The notes: generated from the letters alone by a model not told the origin. Shown: positions 12,021 through 23,110, counted from the stretch's first letter. The stretch: 64,000 nucleotides of DNA from Acanthosepion esculentum (GCA_964036315.1 OZ038482.1:8549020-8613019), one strand, 5' to 3'. A program made the numbers and translations.

Positions 12021-12269
12021 TCTGAAGTTATGTGATTGGTTTCGTTTCAGTTCCTCGCGATCAACGTTGAAGTTCTCGCCAGTGTAAACTTACTCGCCAA
12101 TTATATTATCGGCCTCTAACCAGCAAGCAGCATTTCAAAGAATTTTCTCTCAACAATTCAAGAAAGCTAAGTATTTCAAATTATTTCTCTTCGTCGACTT
12201 TTTAACCTATGCAAACCATATATCCCTTCAGTGGGCAACGAACCTTTGTCTTAATCGTTTTTTAATATT

Positions 12270-12492
12270 ATTTTGTGTCAGATCCCACTTCCCTTCTCCA
12301 CATCCTTTCACCTTTCATTCCTATCTGCTCTCGCTCCAAATCTTCTGTAACCCCCTTGCCTTGATCGATCCACTATCTTTCTCCACATCCTCTCCTTTAC
12401 CACTCCTATCTACTCTTCCTCCAAACCTTCTGTAACCCCTTGCGTGCTGGTGGCTTCCAGCCTTGCTTGGGGTGATAAGCTTAAAAAAAAAT
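12270..12492 (+). mobile_element. 3' tail of a Jockey/CR1-like LINE with internal duplication
   Basis: It matches the minus-strand tails at 2908 and 3548 in reverse orientation, ending in GGGGTGATAAGCTT and an A-rich tail. Two adjacent segments, each from TTCTCCACATCCT to CTTCTGTAACCCC, are duplicated with a period of about 65-67 bases. Confidence 0.7.
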
Positions 12493-12689
12493 TTAATCTG
12501 TTGTATGAACATTTCCTCTTCATGACAATACGTTAAAACTACTGACTTTAAGAATTTTGATTTATTTTCCTGAAACGAACTACTGACACAATTTCAAGCG
12601 TGTACATTCGTGAATAAGTTCCTTATCTTGTTTTGTTAAAATTACCTGTGTGTTTCCTCGTTATTAACATCTTCCATTAATCTTCTTGG

Positions 12690-12905
12690 CGTGGATAAAT
12701 CAACTGTTTATTTTAACTCCGAAGCCCCACGCCACTATACACTATCAGTTGAAATTTGTGAAATTTCTCTGTTTAAACATTTTTCCGGAAAATAGGTTTC
12801 TCAAGTCCAGTAACCGTTATCACTCTTTCCAGTATTTCCTTATTTCATGTAGTGTGGAACGTAAGCATCTTGATTATGTCTTTATTTTCTCATCGAATTA
12901 CATGC
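12690..12905 (-). repeat. Unnamed dispersed repeat family Q, copy
   Basis: The reverse complement reads GAGAAAATAAAGACATAATC, then AATACTGGAAAGAGTGATAA and GACTTGAGAAACCTATTTTC. This is the order seen at 28225-28560. Confidence 0.7.
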
Positions 12906-13249
12906 GCTATCTATTTTAGTTGTTGCTATTTTTTTAAGTCTTCATATGATATGGTTTCTATTATTTGGGATAGATTTTGGATTCTAGTTTGGTTTGTGTT
13001 GAAACTTGACTAATGCATGGAATAATAATGCAAGTAGAACAAAATGTATTGAAACAAGAAAGTGTACACAATATTTACATATAGTCTTTTGTATATTCCT
13101 GGGAAGACCGTTCCTGGAGAATGTGTTGACTGAGTCGCAGTCGGGCAGAGTCTCTGGTTGAATCTCTTGACTCGATCCCCTCTCTTCCCGGTACCAACCA
13201 TATTTATATGGTCGGTACTCCACTATGCAAATTAGGTGGATCCTACCAC

Positions 13250-13612
13250 AACAGTTTGGTTTACGGCATATTAACCTCAATGGATTAAGATTTTTATTGC
13301 TGGTAATATTTTTTTCCAAAACAGTATTGCTGGTAATAATGTATTGCTGATAACTTTTTCTTCAAAAATTAATTGCTGGTAATAATTCTTACAAAAAATG
13401 TATTGCTGATAATAAAACCTATTTTTACACATTTTGATCCAAATTTGGGGTTAACTATTTGCCCATATCCGGGATCCTAACTGGTGCTACCATCCCATGT
13501 CAGGGTGGGCCTGGGAATACCAGCAGTTAAGAGGTGGTTCCACGCTCCTCAAAACCTCCTGATCAGACGCCTTGCTGTCGGAAGTAGTTTATCGTTTTAC
13601 CCTGGACGTTTG
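13250..13612 (+). repeat. Unnamed dispersed repeat family R, short copy
   Basis: It begins TTTACGGCATATTAACCTCA and ends with GGTGGTTCCACGCTCCTCAA and TTATCG. The same start and end occur at 54212-54932, where about 390 extra GC-richer bases separate them. Inside are several TATTGCTGGTAATA repeats. Confidence 0.8.
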
Positions 13613-14915
13613 TGAATCTGTAGCGCCAGTCCACGAGCTTCGAAGAAAGATTGTCTTCGAAAAAAAAAAAAATTACAGGCTTCATTCACTCGAAGACATT
13701 AGCGTATCAATTATGGCAATCATTAATACAAAAGCATCAATGGTTGATATCTGACAAACTACAATGATTGACAGCAAATATTTTAAAAAAATTACGCGAT
13801 TAAAATTAACAATATTTGACATTTACTTTGATCTTTAGACTGTGACTAGATTTCTTGACTCTGCATCCCTGATAGGTTCTTTTTTTTGAGCACACAGATC
13901 GGCGTCTGATTGAAAGCTAGCCAACAAACTATTCTAACAGAATATTCGCTAGTGTAGTGTGTTCAGTCCTTACTAAATGCCAATTAGGGTAGCCTTATAC
14001 CAGTCTAAACCAAACTTAGAATATATAGACAAAACTTAGACCACAAATAAACTGACTTTTCATTTTTGAACGTTTAAAATCATTTATGCATTTTCTTTCC
14101 TTCTTTCTTATCAATTTGGCCGGTTAAATTCGGTTTAGGCAAAATTACTGACAAACTCTTGATTTAAGAAACTGTCTGGAAAGAAATGGGCTCATTTTTT
14201 CACCTAGTAGAGGATAAACTTTCTGCACAGAGCTATAGCGGGATGGAGGCAATAATGGCAGCCCAAATTATTTAGTCCTCCTCGTCTCTTTTAACATGTA
14301 ATTTGCTCCCCACCCATAATTTTTATTTTGTGGCAATGTGCTTGAGTTAATATTAATTAATCTTGTTTTGTTTGTCTCCGGCGTTAATAAGAAACAGATT
14401 CGCTAAAAGGAGATGGATTTTTATAAATGCATATGAAATCCGAAAGTCAAAGAGTTGAGACCGTATCCCCGAGTCTGGATCAGGATATACTCATCTTCAA
14501 AAAACAAACAGCAAGTTCAAAATGGCGTAGGTGTTTGGCATAGGTTGTTAGAAAACTTTTTTTCCCCACAGATTTATCATGGAAAAGTAATAATAATAAA
14601 TGAAGAATGAAGTAAAAAATGAAAGTTGCTCAAAATTATTAGTAAAATCGATTGGTTAATTACGAAGGCGGATTCAATATGATATTAATTGTAAAATTTC
14701 CACTGTAAACTAATGATAAAACAATCAAGATTAAGGCAATACAGAAATCAGATTATAATCAATAAAGGACGATTTCATCTTACAATTTTCTTTTTTTTTT
14801 TCTTGAAGTGATAGCTTCATGGTACAAGACCAACAGCTATTGAAATAAATAAGTAAAGAGAAGAAAGGAAAAACAGTCGAAGCAACAAAGACCCCCAACA
14901 CACACATACTCCCTC
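13613..14915. other. AT-rich sequence without recognisable gene
   Basis: No gene, tRNA or known repeat family was recognised. Confidence 0.5.
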
Positions 14916-14917
14916 CC

Positions 14918-14918
<1 letters not shown>

Positions 14919-14956
<38 letters not shown>
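14919..14956. repeat. (GA)n microsatellite
   Basis: About 18 uninterrupted GA copies. Confidence 0.95.
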
Positions 14957-14958
<2 letters not shown>

Positions 14959-15085
14959 AAGAAAAATAAGAAAATGTTAAAAAGGGGAAAATGGCCACCT
15001 AACATCGTTCAGACGTCAAACTAGGGAAGCTGGAGCCGTTGTATTTCCTCCTCATAGTTTGAAGAAAGACTGGTACTCTTAGTTA
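14957..15085 (+). repeat. Unnamed repeat next to microsatellites, copy 1
   Basis: It shares the order AAAATGGCCACCTAACATCGTTCAGACGTCAAAC (here), AAAATGGTCAACAAACATC.TTCAAAGATCAAAC at 19430, and a weaker form at 130-165. Both main copies directly follow a microsatellite. Confidence 0.6.
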
Positions 15086-15685
15086 ACAAAATGACGTTGC
15101 TACAACATTTCCGCAAACAGTTTTCGGAGACACTCCGCAACGTTACCTTATAACGTTACAAATACTTTACCTTCTAACGTTACATTAACAGAAAATAGAT
15201 ATTTTTTAGTGATATTGAAATGTGCCTTGTCTCATTTGCATACGAATGCATAGACTTGTATGTATAATCCTACTACGGAAGAAGACAGTCAAATAAAAGT
15301 CTTTGAATTTCACACTTAACAGTTAATAAATCCCAGGTAATGTGCTTTCTAAATTAGCGATGAGCAATAAAAATATATTTTATACCTTCTATACATATTA
15401 AGTGTAGGAAAAGTATTCTGATGTTCTAATTGACAAGTACGTAAATTTTCAGCTACAGTACGCAATGTTACCATAACGTTGTGACAGCGTTGGATATGAG
15501 CGGTCGATTTTGGGCCAGAAAAATAGTTGATTGCAATGTTAAAAAAAAACACTTCACCATAACGTCATACATAGTTCATGTATTTGTTAATGGAAGTTGT
15601 AGTCAGTATTTGGATTACAACTGTCCTGACATTTGTCTTTCTATTTTTATGCTTAGATTTTAACGTGTTTTTTTACTTCACTTGG
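15086..15685. other. AT-rich sequence without recognisable gene
   Basis: ACGTTAC/GTTACCTTATAACGTTAC motifs recur at 15140-15185. Otherwise nothing was recognised. Confidence 0.5.
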
Positions 15686-15689
15686 TTGG

Positions 15690-16402
15690 GTGGGTTTTGA
15701 TAGATTTTGATGCACGGGCTTTGACGCACGGATTTTGATGGGTGGATTTTGAGGGACTGATTTTAATGGACGGGTTTTGATGGGTGGATTTTGATGGACG
15801 AGTTTTGATGGACAGATGTTGATGGACGGATTTTGATGGACAATTTTTATTGACGGATTTTGATGGACGGGTTTTGAGGTTTTGATGGTTGAATTTTGAT
15901 GGATGACTTGATAGACGAAATTTTCTTGAGGGATTTTTATGGATGAGTTTTGATGGGCGGATTTTGATGTACAGATTTTGATGGACTTGTTTTGATGGAC
16001 GGATTTTAATTGAAAGGTTTTGATGGACGGGTTTTGATGGACGGATTTTGATGGCCTGCATTTTGATGGGCGGTTTTTGATGCACGAGTTTTGATGGACG
16101 GGTTTTAATGAACGGAATTTGATGAACGAGCTTTGATTGACGGATTTTGATGGGCGGGTTTTGATGGACTGGTTTTAATGGACGGATTTTGATGGGTGGA
16201 TTTTGATGGACTGATTTTAATGGACGGATTTTGATGGGCGGATTTTGATGGACTGATTTTAATGGACGGATTTTGATGGACTGATTTTGATGGACTGATT
16301 TTAATGGACAGATTTTGATGGGCGGACTTTGATAGACAGGTATTGACGTGCGGATTTTGATGAACGAGTTTTCATGGATGGATTTTGGTGGATGGACTTT
16401 GG
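15690..16402. repeat. 14-bp minisatellite (TTTTGATGGACGGA)n
   Basis: About 50 units of consensus TTTTGATGGACGGA run for 700 bases, with variants GGGTGGA, GGGCGGA, GGACTGA and a few indels. Because 14 is not a multiple of 3, three units code 14 residues on the minus strand, giving a spurious 135-residue Ser/Lys/His-rich frame at 15678-16085. That frame is a translation artefact of the array. Confidence 0.95.
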
Positions 16403-16497
16403 AATCGCCCCAGGGGCTACAATGAAAATTGTCACAACCTTAGTATGTACATTCTCATTGAATCCCCTAAGTCGATTCCAAATAATTTTCAGAAGTA

Positions 16498-16515
16498 ATT
16501 CTTCTTCTTCTTCTT

Positions 16516-16581
<66 letters not shown>

Positions 16582-16596
16582 ATTATTATTATTATT
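16498..16596. repeat. (TTC)n(TTA)n compound microsatellite
   Basis: About 15 TTC units pass into about 16 TTA units. Confidence 0.95.
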
Positions 16597-16659
16597 GTGC
16601 TTTGCCTTTGCTTTATCTCCTCGGCGAGTCATATTGAAAGCGCAATGATAGATAGGGAA

Positions 16660-16825
16660 AGGCTGCGAGTCCGTTAACTGACGAACTTGTGAGAATGAAT
16701 GTCGGAACGGGAGGTAGAAGTGTTAGCAAAGGAAGAAAAACTGCCAAGGACCATAACAGATAGGAAGTTGTAGAGAGCCATGATTTCCCATGTCCTGAAG
16801 GGACGCGGCACAAAGAAGAAAAAGA
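16660..16825 (+). mobile_element. Short C-terminal remnant of an RTE-type LINE
   Basis: The plus strand codes TDRKLWRAMISHVLKGRGT, which matches the conserved end of RTE-class proteins (DRKLWRAMIxHVLKGHGT). The part upstream is heavily decayed. Confidence 0.75.
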
Positions 16826-16844
16826 ACGAGTTTCCTCCAAGCCG

Positions 16845-16920
16845 TTATTTCCTTTTATTCCTGTTGTATACTCATTTTTTCCCGGGTCTTAACCAGAAAT
16901 CTAAGATTAGAAATGCCCCC
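16845..16920 (+). repeat. Unnamed short repeat shared with 31740-31810
   Basis: Both contain TTGTTGTATACTCATTT-like wording (here CTGTTGTATACTCATTTTTT), then a CGGGTCTTAACCAGA or CGTGTCCCAACCAGA block. It may be the 3' UTR of the adjoining RTE LINE. Confidence 0.5.
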
Positions 16921-17103
16921 ATAACGTGTTCCTCTGCACATATTTAAAAATAATAATTTTTTACCAATGTTTATCCAATAGAAAACCCAAGAGCCATTCA
17001 AGCTAGAGAGTTACTGTAGGCGGTTGTTGTGTGAGCGGGCTGGTGAGAGTAAAAGGTAAGAAGTGCAGTTTATGAGGACACGTGTGAAAGGTAACTGTTA
17101 ACT

Positions 17104-17790
17104 CTAGGCTTTAAGATGTTGAGATTGTAGTAGTCGGGAAAGCATCCTCTCCCTAGTCTGTTCTACAAAATAGCGGTTCGCGGGAAGAAGTTGTCCGAGT
17201 GGAATGAGCATATTTCGACTCAGTGTACGTGGCATGGAGGGTTTTAGCTGTGAGGATTGGAGTTGGTGGAAGCAATGAAGGTATCTCATCTGAACATTTG
17301 CCATGGAAATAGCAATATAGCAGCGAGAGGTTTACTAAGTTTCGTCTGTAGGAAAGGGATTGTAAGGTAGGAAATAATTCACCACATTCAAGGCCTCGTG
17401 GACACTTTTGAACTGGAAAGTAAGAATTGATCAATCCTAGCCCAGATATGGCAGCTGTTCACCATTTTTGGTCTGATCTGGCTCTTTTTAAGATAGAGCA
17501 TAACAAGAGGAGTCAGGTACTTACTGGAACGGTAAAAGGAACCAACCATTTACCAACATCTTTAATGATGCATCCTGTATATAAGTTCCATTTGAGGTCT
17601 ATGGTGAACTTAAGTCCCAATTGGCGTTCAAGACAAGGGCCTCTTTTAGAGAACACCCTTTCATCACGATGGGCGAAAATTCGGAATTTGCTTGGTGATG
17701 GTGGAACTTTACTAATTTGGTTCTGGAGGAAATGAATGTTACAAGCCAGTCTTCGTCCATTAAAAATAAAAATAAAATATACCAACGCAT
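17104..17790 (-). mobile_element. Jockey/CR1-like LINE, reverse transcriptase C-terminal part
   Basis: On the minus strand, through several frames: LGLKFTIDLKWN, then a decayed stretch, then LSYRRNLVNLSLLYCYFHGKCSDEIPSLLPPT and a REPLFCRTD...RLLQSQHL end. Family order is LGLTFTxDLKWNxYI, LSHRRNVASLSLLYRYFHGKCSDEL, FFPRTxxLWNxLP. The upstream catalytic reverse transcriptase core is absent, so it is a 5'-truncated dead copy. Its closest relative here is 46830-47215. Confidence 0.8.
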
Positions 17791-18140
17791 ACGCATTTTT
17801 TCATAAAGACCTTTCAGGGTATGAGCTGTGCTTCTAATAAGAATTTAGTTGTATTTCTTTTTAGACATAAGCTGTCAAGGGATCTCTTCAGTAAGCCTTT
17901 CAGACCTAACATTTCCTAACAAAACCTAGGGCCCCACCCCCAACCAGAATTACTGTTGTTTTCATGTGTCACAATCTTGAAATTTCCATTTAAAGTTTGT
18001 TTTTTTATTTTGGTATTTTTTAAGATCTTCAAGACTACATTACACATTGCAAGAAGTGTCATGTCAATAAAAAACACATTCTGTTTTTTTTTCTTTTTGA
18101 TCACCATGTCTGGGCGGTTAGGTTTTTATTGTTCTGTTTG
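17791..18140. other. Sequence without recognisable gene
   Basis: Nothing recognised; includes T-rich stretches. Confidence 0.5.
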
Positions 18141-18145
18141 AGTAT

Positions 18146-18190
18146 TATTATTATTATTATTATTATTGTTTGTTGTTGTTGTTGTGTTTG
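18146..18190. repeat. (ATT)n(GTT)n microsatellite
   Basis: ATT copies pass into GTT copies. Confidence 0.9.
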
Positions 18191-18335
18191 CCATCCCCAA
18201 TGACAAAATGACAGGTTGTCAGGAAACTTATAATCATTAGCATTTAATCAAGAACGTATGGTGGATCACATGAGTCGGTGATAATGAGAAGGGAATTTTA
18301 TAAGTGGAAATAGGAGATCAAGAGATGCGTATGAA

Positions 18336-18385
18336 AGAAAGAAAGAAAGAAAGAAAGAAAGAAGGAAGGAAAGAAAGAAGGAAGG
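18336..18385. repeat. (GAAA)n microsatellite
   Basis: About a dozen GAAA units with GAAGGAAG variants. Confidence 0.9.
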
Positions 18386-18539
18386 ATTAGAAATTGTCAA
18401 AAAAGATGCGGCTAAATAAATAGAAAAAAGAGTGAAATATTAAACTAGAAAATGAATAAAAAAATCAAATGAAGATTTAAAGTTTTTTTAAAGTTTTTTT
18501 ATTTTTTTTTTATTTTTGTCGTTCTGCACATACGTATAT

Positions 18540-18628
18540 CCGCACACACACGCATTCACGCTCATACATACACAAACTCACACGCACGCACACGAACGTG
18601 CACACACATACACACACACACATACAGA
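18540..18628. repeat. CA-rich degenerate microsatellite
   Basis: CACACG, CACATA and CACACA units, imperfect. Confidence 0.85.
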
Positions 18629-18849
18629 CCACAAGTAGTACCATGGAAACAACAAAAGTCATCTAAGGAATTTTACTATTGGTAGAAAATGTAAATGTCG
18701 TTATTTTGTCATTGTTTTCATGAATTATAAATGTTTTGTTGAAATGTAAGGAAAAGAAACGAGCATGCAACAATAATGGAGAGCGGTGGAGAAAAGGGTG
18801 TCGTCTGGAAGGGAAAAATGGAAAAGCAAGCAGTCGATTAAATAAAGAG

Positions 18850-19060
18850 GAGGAGTGACGAAAAGAGAAAGACAGAAACTTGACAGAATATTAAGACGAA
18901 GGAATAAAAAGGGAAGAGAGAAAAAAGAGAAGACAATAAGGGATAAGAAAGAGGGAGACACGAAAGAGAGAAGAGAAGAACGGAGGAAAGAGAGAAATGA
19001 TGAGAGATTGGAAAAGAAAAGTCGAAAAAGCGACAAAGAAAAAGAGAGAGAGAGAAGAAA
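18850..19060. repeat. Purine-rich low-complexity tract
   Basis: About 210 bases are almost purely A and G on the plus strand. The long open frames here (for example 18855-19142) are products of this composition, rich in Arg, Lys and Glu, and are not genes. Confidence 0.85.
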
Positions 19061-19065
19061 TGACA

Positions 19066-19120
19066 CATACACACATACACACATACACACATACACACAC
19101 ACATACACACACACACATAT
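19066..19120. repeat. (CACATA)n/(CA)n microsatellite
   Basis: CACATA units pass into CA. Confidence 0.9.
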
Positions 19121-19157
19121 ATATTCAAAAATTAAAACATAAGCATGTTATAACATC

Positions 19158-19260
19158 ACTACAAAAATAGCCATTTTGTTTCAACACTTCTGACGTTTTA
19201 TCAAGTGATGGTATTGATTGCGAAATAAAGTGTATAATTTTTGAATAAATATTATTTGGC
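19158..19260 (-). repeat. Hairpin-bearing PLE-like terminus, copy 1
   Basis: On the minus strand: CACCATCACTTGATAAAACG, then AGTGTTGAAACAAAATGGC and a block before it rich in TTATAACATG. The same segment occurs at 51270-51370 and 61980-62090. It has a TTGATAAG core and a GAAAC block around a short hairpin, resembling a diverged hammerhead. Confidence 0.6.
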
Positions 19261-19338
19261 CTACTCTGTATTGAGCACTTTTTAAAAGTGTTTTTGGTTA
19301 TCGTAATTTTATTCCATCTATACCAACACTGTATTCGG

Positions 19339-19398
<60 letters not shown>
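19339..19398. repeat. (TA)n microsatellite
   Basis: About 29 uninterrupted TA units. Confidence 0.95.
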
Positions 19399-19399
<1 letters not shown>

Positions 19400-19515
19400 A
19401 AATGGAAGCAAAAAGAACCGTAAGAAGGAGAAAATGGTCAACAAACATCATTCAAAGATCAAACCAGGCAACTCAAGGACGTTGTGTTTCTTCCTAGAAT
19501 ATCAAACCAAAGAAG
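19399..19515 (+). repeat. Unnamed repeat next to microsatellites, copy 2
   Basis: Relative of 14957-15085; begins directly after (TA)n. Confidence 0.6.
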
Positions 19516-20128
19516 AATGATACGAGCAGACGTGACTAAGTAGGAGGTTAAGATGCGAATGATGGCCAAATGCACATTAAAAACAATCTTCAAAGCCAAA
19601 TGCTGCAGGAATTTGGGAATTCGTCTGCAAAAAAAACAAAAAACACACCAAAAAACACCACTGCAGCAGAAAAATAAATTCCAAAAGTGCGATAGTTAAC
19701 CTTTTCCTCATTGAAGAAATGGAATGTTTCCAAACATTGTAGAATGACGTCGGCATGGAATTCTCGATTGACCTTAAAAGCAAATTGGACACAATTTTCT
19801 TTGTGACCGCGCAATGTTTAGTGGTTAAAAAAATATACGAGCGAAATGTAGCTGTAAGTTTAATCTTGTTATGCTGTTTAAGGTAGGACAGGGACAATGC
19901 ATCTAGTGACATTTTCCTATAATAACATTTTGAGCGTGGTTGATACTCTGACTCAAAATAAGGTTCGAAACTAGGAATCAAGGGATTGGTAGAATGCAGT
20001 CCACGTTGACAATCTTTAATCAACATGGATTAGATTGAGTCATGAGTAATTTCCGTTTTTCGTTATCAACTTTATTCTTCAAAAAATAAAGTAAAATTAC
20101 ATTTTATTCAATTATATATTCACTATCT
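19516..20128. other. Unassigned sequence with a long open frame
   Basis: Minus strand 19577-20026 is open for 149 codons, the longest non-repeat frame outside the PLE. It starts with Met and ends in a Leu/Phe-rich stretch. No motif was recognised and a second minus frame (19590-19814) is open over the same bases, so selection on either is doubtful. Confidence 0.3.
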
Positions 20129-20129
20129 G

Positions 20130-20330
20130 TCTATATTTCTGAGATCAGGTATTGCAACTATTTACACTATTTACATCGTTCAGACTGTTGTCCTCAACTT
20201 TATTACTATATTTGACCGTTGTACACTCCGACCTTCTTCAGGTGATATACGTTGGAATTTCGAACCGAGCCCTTTATTTAGTCCACGGGGGTAGATCTAA
20301 CAACGCATGTCGGCCATATTGATTTTTATT
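20130..20330 (-). repeat. Dispersed repeat family X, copy
   Basis: The minus strand carries CACCTGAAGAAGGTCGGAG, then AATAAAGTTGAGGACAACAG and GATGTAAATAGTG. The same order (CCTGAAxAAG, GAGGACAATAG, ATGTAAATAATGATAACTCC) is seen at 25880-26060 and 53110-53470. CTGAAGA fits the hammerhead CUGANGA consensus, but the GAAA half is eroded here. Confidence 0.6.
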
Positions 20331-20339
20331 TATTTGAAA

Positions 20340-21125
20340 AATGTTTCAGCGCCGTCGATCAAATTTAGCAAGGAAGTTAAAGCAGACATTGTTATCAATT
20401 GCTTGATATTCGGAGAAAGCAGAGGGTCTTTTTGTTTAAAGCAAAATTTTTGTTTTTTCTAAATTAATTTTACTTATTCAGGTTCTATGTATCGGGCTGT
20501 AGATTTATAGCGGCGTTAGTAATTAGTTATAGTAATAAAAATGTAATCAATAACCTTCCAATGATAGTTGTAAAATTTAAAACTGAACTATACTGAATTT
20601 TTATAACAACGATTTTGTAAATAAATGCTTCTTATTTACGGGTGTATCTTATTATTTGAAATATTCGTAGAAATAGATATTTGTCTGATAGAGAGAAAGT
20701 TAATACATTTAATAAGCGTCATTAGTCAAGGATTAGGGGTGTGAAGGATGTGCAAGAGGTTTGAACAAGAGAAGCTGACATATCGTTTCAAATGTGTTCA
20801 GTGGCTGAATTATTTCTCTTACTTCTTGAGCGTACATTTGAGTTGAGTTGATCACGAGATATTCTTTGCATAAATATTCACCCAAAACAAGGCCTAAGAG
20901 CTATTCAAAGTAGAAGAGCCACTCAAGTCTGATTTTCAGAGGGACACAATCACGAAGGTTTTTGAATTTACTGAAACCAACAATAGTGATTGCTTGGTAA
21001 CTATCTTTCTACTCTTCGCGATCGGTTTTTCAACTTCGTCTGCAAATTTTAAATTTAGCTTTTATTTTTTGGTTGCCTTTTCTTGTAACCTACTGTTTTG
21101 AAACGTACGTATGCACGCACGGCCG
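20340..21125. other. AT-rich sequence without recognisable gene
   Basis: Nothing recognised. Confidence 0.5.
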
Positions 21126-21135
21126 CGGGTATGTA

Positions 21136-21144
21136 TTCGTGTGT

Positions 21145-21187
<43 letters not shown>

Positions 21188-21190
21188 CGT
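21136..21190. repeat. (GT)n microsatellite
   Basis: About 25 GT units with GC variants at the end. Confidence 0.95.
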
Positions 21191-21194
21191 GTGC

Positions 21195-22410
21195 GCGTGA
21201 GTAACTATGCGTGTGTGTGTATTGATCCTCTTTTTGTGCGGCTTCTTGGCATTCCGCTGAAATCTTTTCTACTCTTTGCTTTTTTAGTTATTTTTAATAT
21301 TATTACAGATCGTAATTATAACATATGACATGTTTTAACTGATTGCCTTTCAGTTACTTCAAATTTTAATGTTAACGTTCTTATCACCACAGTATCATGG
21401 ATTTTACAAGTATAAAACATTAATTATGTAATAGCCGCACTTTGGTTTCTACAGAAAAGATTTGCGAATAAAACTGCTGTTTTGTGACTTCGATTGTTTT
21501 TAGCCAATCAGAATGTCAGAAACATGTCATGACGCTTGCACACGACAGAGAAATTGTTGTTTTCATTGGAAACTTTTCTGAGAATTGGGTTGCAATGAGC
21601 ATCACCAACACGACAATAAATACTGAAAAATGCCATTATTACTCGCAAAGTAATGCTTACTGGATGAGCCATCTTCCAATCATCCATTTTTTCATTGAAG
21701 TTATCGTTTTGGAAATATCACTGTACCTCGTGAATTTAATTTCATTGAAATTATTCAAAAGATTATTCAAATGCTTATTTTCGTAACAGGAAGAGGTTTG
21801 CGAAGTATTGGTTTTCTTTTGAGGTGACGCTTGTTTTAAAGGGTTAATTAAAAGAAAATGTTGATTTCAAATCAGAGTTGTGATTTATTTTCTTCTCTTT
21901 TTTTCGTGGGGCGGTGGTGGGAGTTTTGTATATATGAATCGCACGAGAAGCAGACTTCATAAAATATTTAAATATTCGTGATTATTATGCAATGAAATCG
22001 AGGCAAAAGGTTTTGGTTATTATTTTAAATAATGTCGACGTCATATAATCACAGGAAAAGCGTCGAGTATGGCATTTATTGATATTTATCTGCATTTATT
22101 CATGAAGATTTTGTGCAACATTTCACGGCGGCCAACGCCCTAACATTCGACTGTTCTCAGATTATATAAATTCCTCTGTCATCAGCCAAACAGAGTTTTC
22201 ACGAATTGGGCAAAGCGCTTACTCACGCTAACCTGAAAATTTAAAGCATGTCATTTGACTTAACAGAACTTACCGCTCCAAGACTGATTACGTAAACAAA
22301 ACAAGGTTTATGGGGAAAAAATAGAAGTGTATGCATTTGCTATGACTTATTTACACACTTTTCCTTATAAGTTCAAAAATCTCTCCGTTCAATCTTTTTA
22401 TTTCTCTGCT
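21195..22410. other. Sequence without recognisable gene
   Basis: A 100-codon plus-strand frame at 21484-21786 ends in a hydrophobic stretch but starts at a non-ATG codon and has no recognised motif. I treat it as chance. Confidence 0.4.
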
Positions 22411-22435
22411 CTCTCTCTCTCTCTCATTTTCTATC

Positions 22436-22483
<48 letters not shown>
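22411..22483. repeat. (CT)n and (TA)n microsatellites
   Basis: A short CT run, then about 21 TA units ending directly before PLE-like coding sequence. Confidence 0.9.
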
Positions 22484-22485
<2 letters not shown>

Positions 22486-22524
22486 TTGCAAAATGGATTG
22501 CTACACTAGCTACAACCTGTATGT

Positions 22525-22795
22525 GTGCAACAATCTAATTTTATCAATAAATTTATGTGTTCCTATATTAGTAGCCTTTTTACCTGTGTCCCTATTTTGG
22601 AAACTATTGATTTTTACACAGATTTTCTGTATTGTAGCCAAGTATCTCCTCCTACCATTCTTGAGAATATTTTTGTAGAGCTAATGAGACTTTTAAATTT
22701 AGTTTTAATGACGTAATGTATAGGCAAATTGATGGGGTCTCGATGGGCTTAGTCCTAGGACCGACTATGGCGAATATTTTGTACGTTTCTATGAA
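22525..22795 (+). pseudogene. Penelope-like element reverse transcriptase fragment
   Basis: The plus strand reads SLFTCVPILETIDFY, then PPTILENIFVELMRLL. After a frame change it reads FNDVMYRQIDGVSMGLVLGP and TMANI. PLE reverse transcriptases have DVxSLFTNVPxxETI, then xYxQxDGVSMGSPLGPxxANIFM, so blocks leading up to the catalytic motif are present. The YxDD block is not preserved. It starts close after a (TA)n tract and is truncated at both ends. Confidence 0.75.
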
Positions 22796-22839
22796 AATCA
22801 ATTGTTATCTAGAACCATGAAACCGCTAGTCATATTAGG

Positions 22840-23110
22840 GGGGGCTAACAGATGTAAAAAAAAAACTTATCAAGATTCAAAAAGAAAAATTCAAAAATAA
22901 TTTAATTCATTTGTGAATAAGTCCTGAAAATTTCATTAAAATCCGACAATTATTTGATTTTTGCTAGAATTACGAAATAAATGTGATTTTTACCGCAAAA
23001 AAGACGCTAAATTTCTTATACTAATATTTGCCCGCATCCCACCCACCGCGGGATGCAAGAAAGACAAGATTTTTAACCAAAAAAAAAAAAAAGAAATGCT
23101 AGAAATGATT
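22840..23110 (-). repeat. Unnamed dispersed repeat family T, copy 1
   Basis: On the minus strand it shares GGTTAAAAATCTTG, TTTTTTGCGGTAAAA, TCTAGCAAAAATCAAA and ACTTATTCACAAATGAAT with 55230-55470, in the same order. It lies directly downstream of the PLE fragment. No coding content. Confidence 0.75.

Noticed and set aside
15678..16085. 135-residue Ser/Lys/His-rich open frame on the minus strand
   Set aside because: Produced by a 14-bp minisatellite read through three frames; no start context or non-repetitive part.
18855..19142. Arg/Lys/Glu-rich frame on plus strand and its hydrophobic mirror frames
   Set aside because: Caused by a purine-only tract; no complexity.
19577..20026. 149-codon minus-strand frame as a gene
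   Set aside because: No motif, an overlapping second open frame, and composition like the surroundings; kept only as unassigned sequence.
21484..21786. 100-codon frame with a hydrophobic C-terminus as a membrane protein
   Set aside because: Non-ATG start, no recognisable family, AT-rich 3' half.
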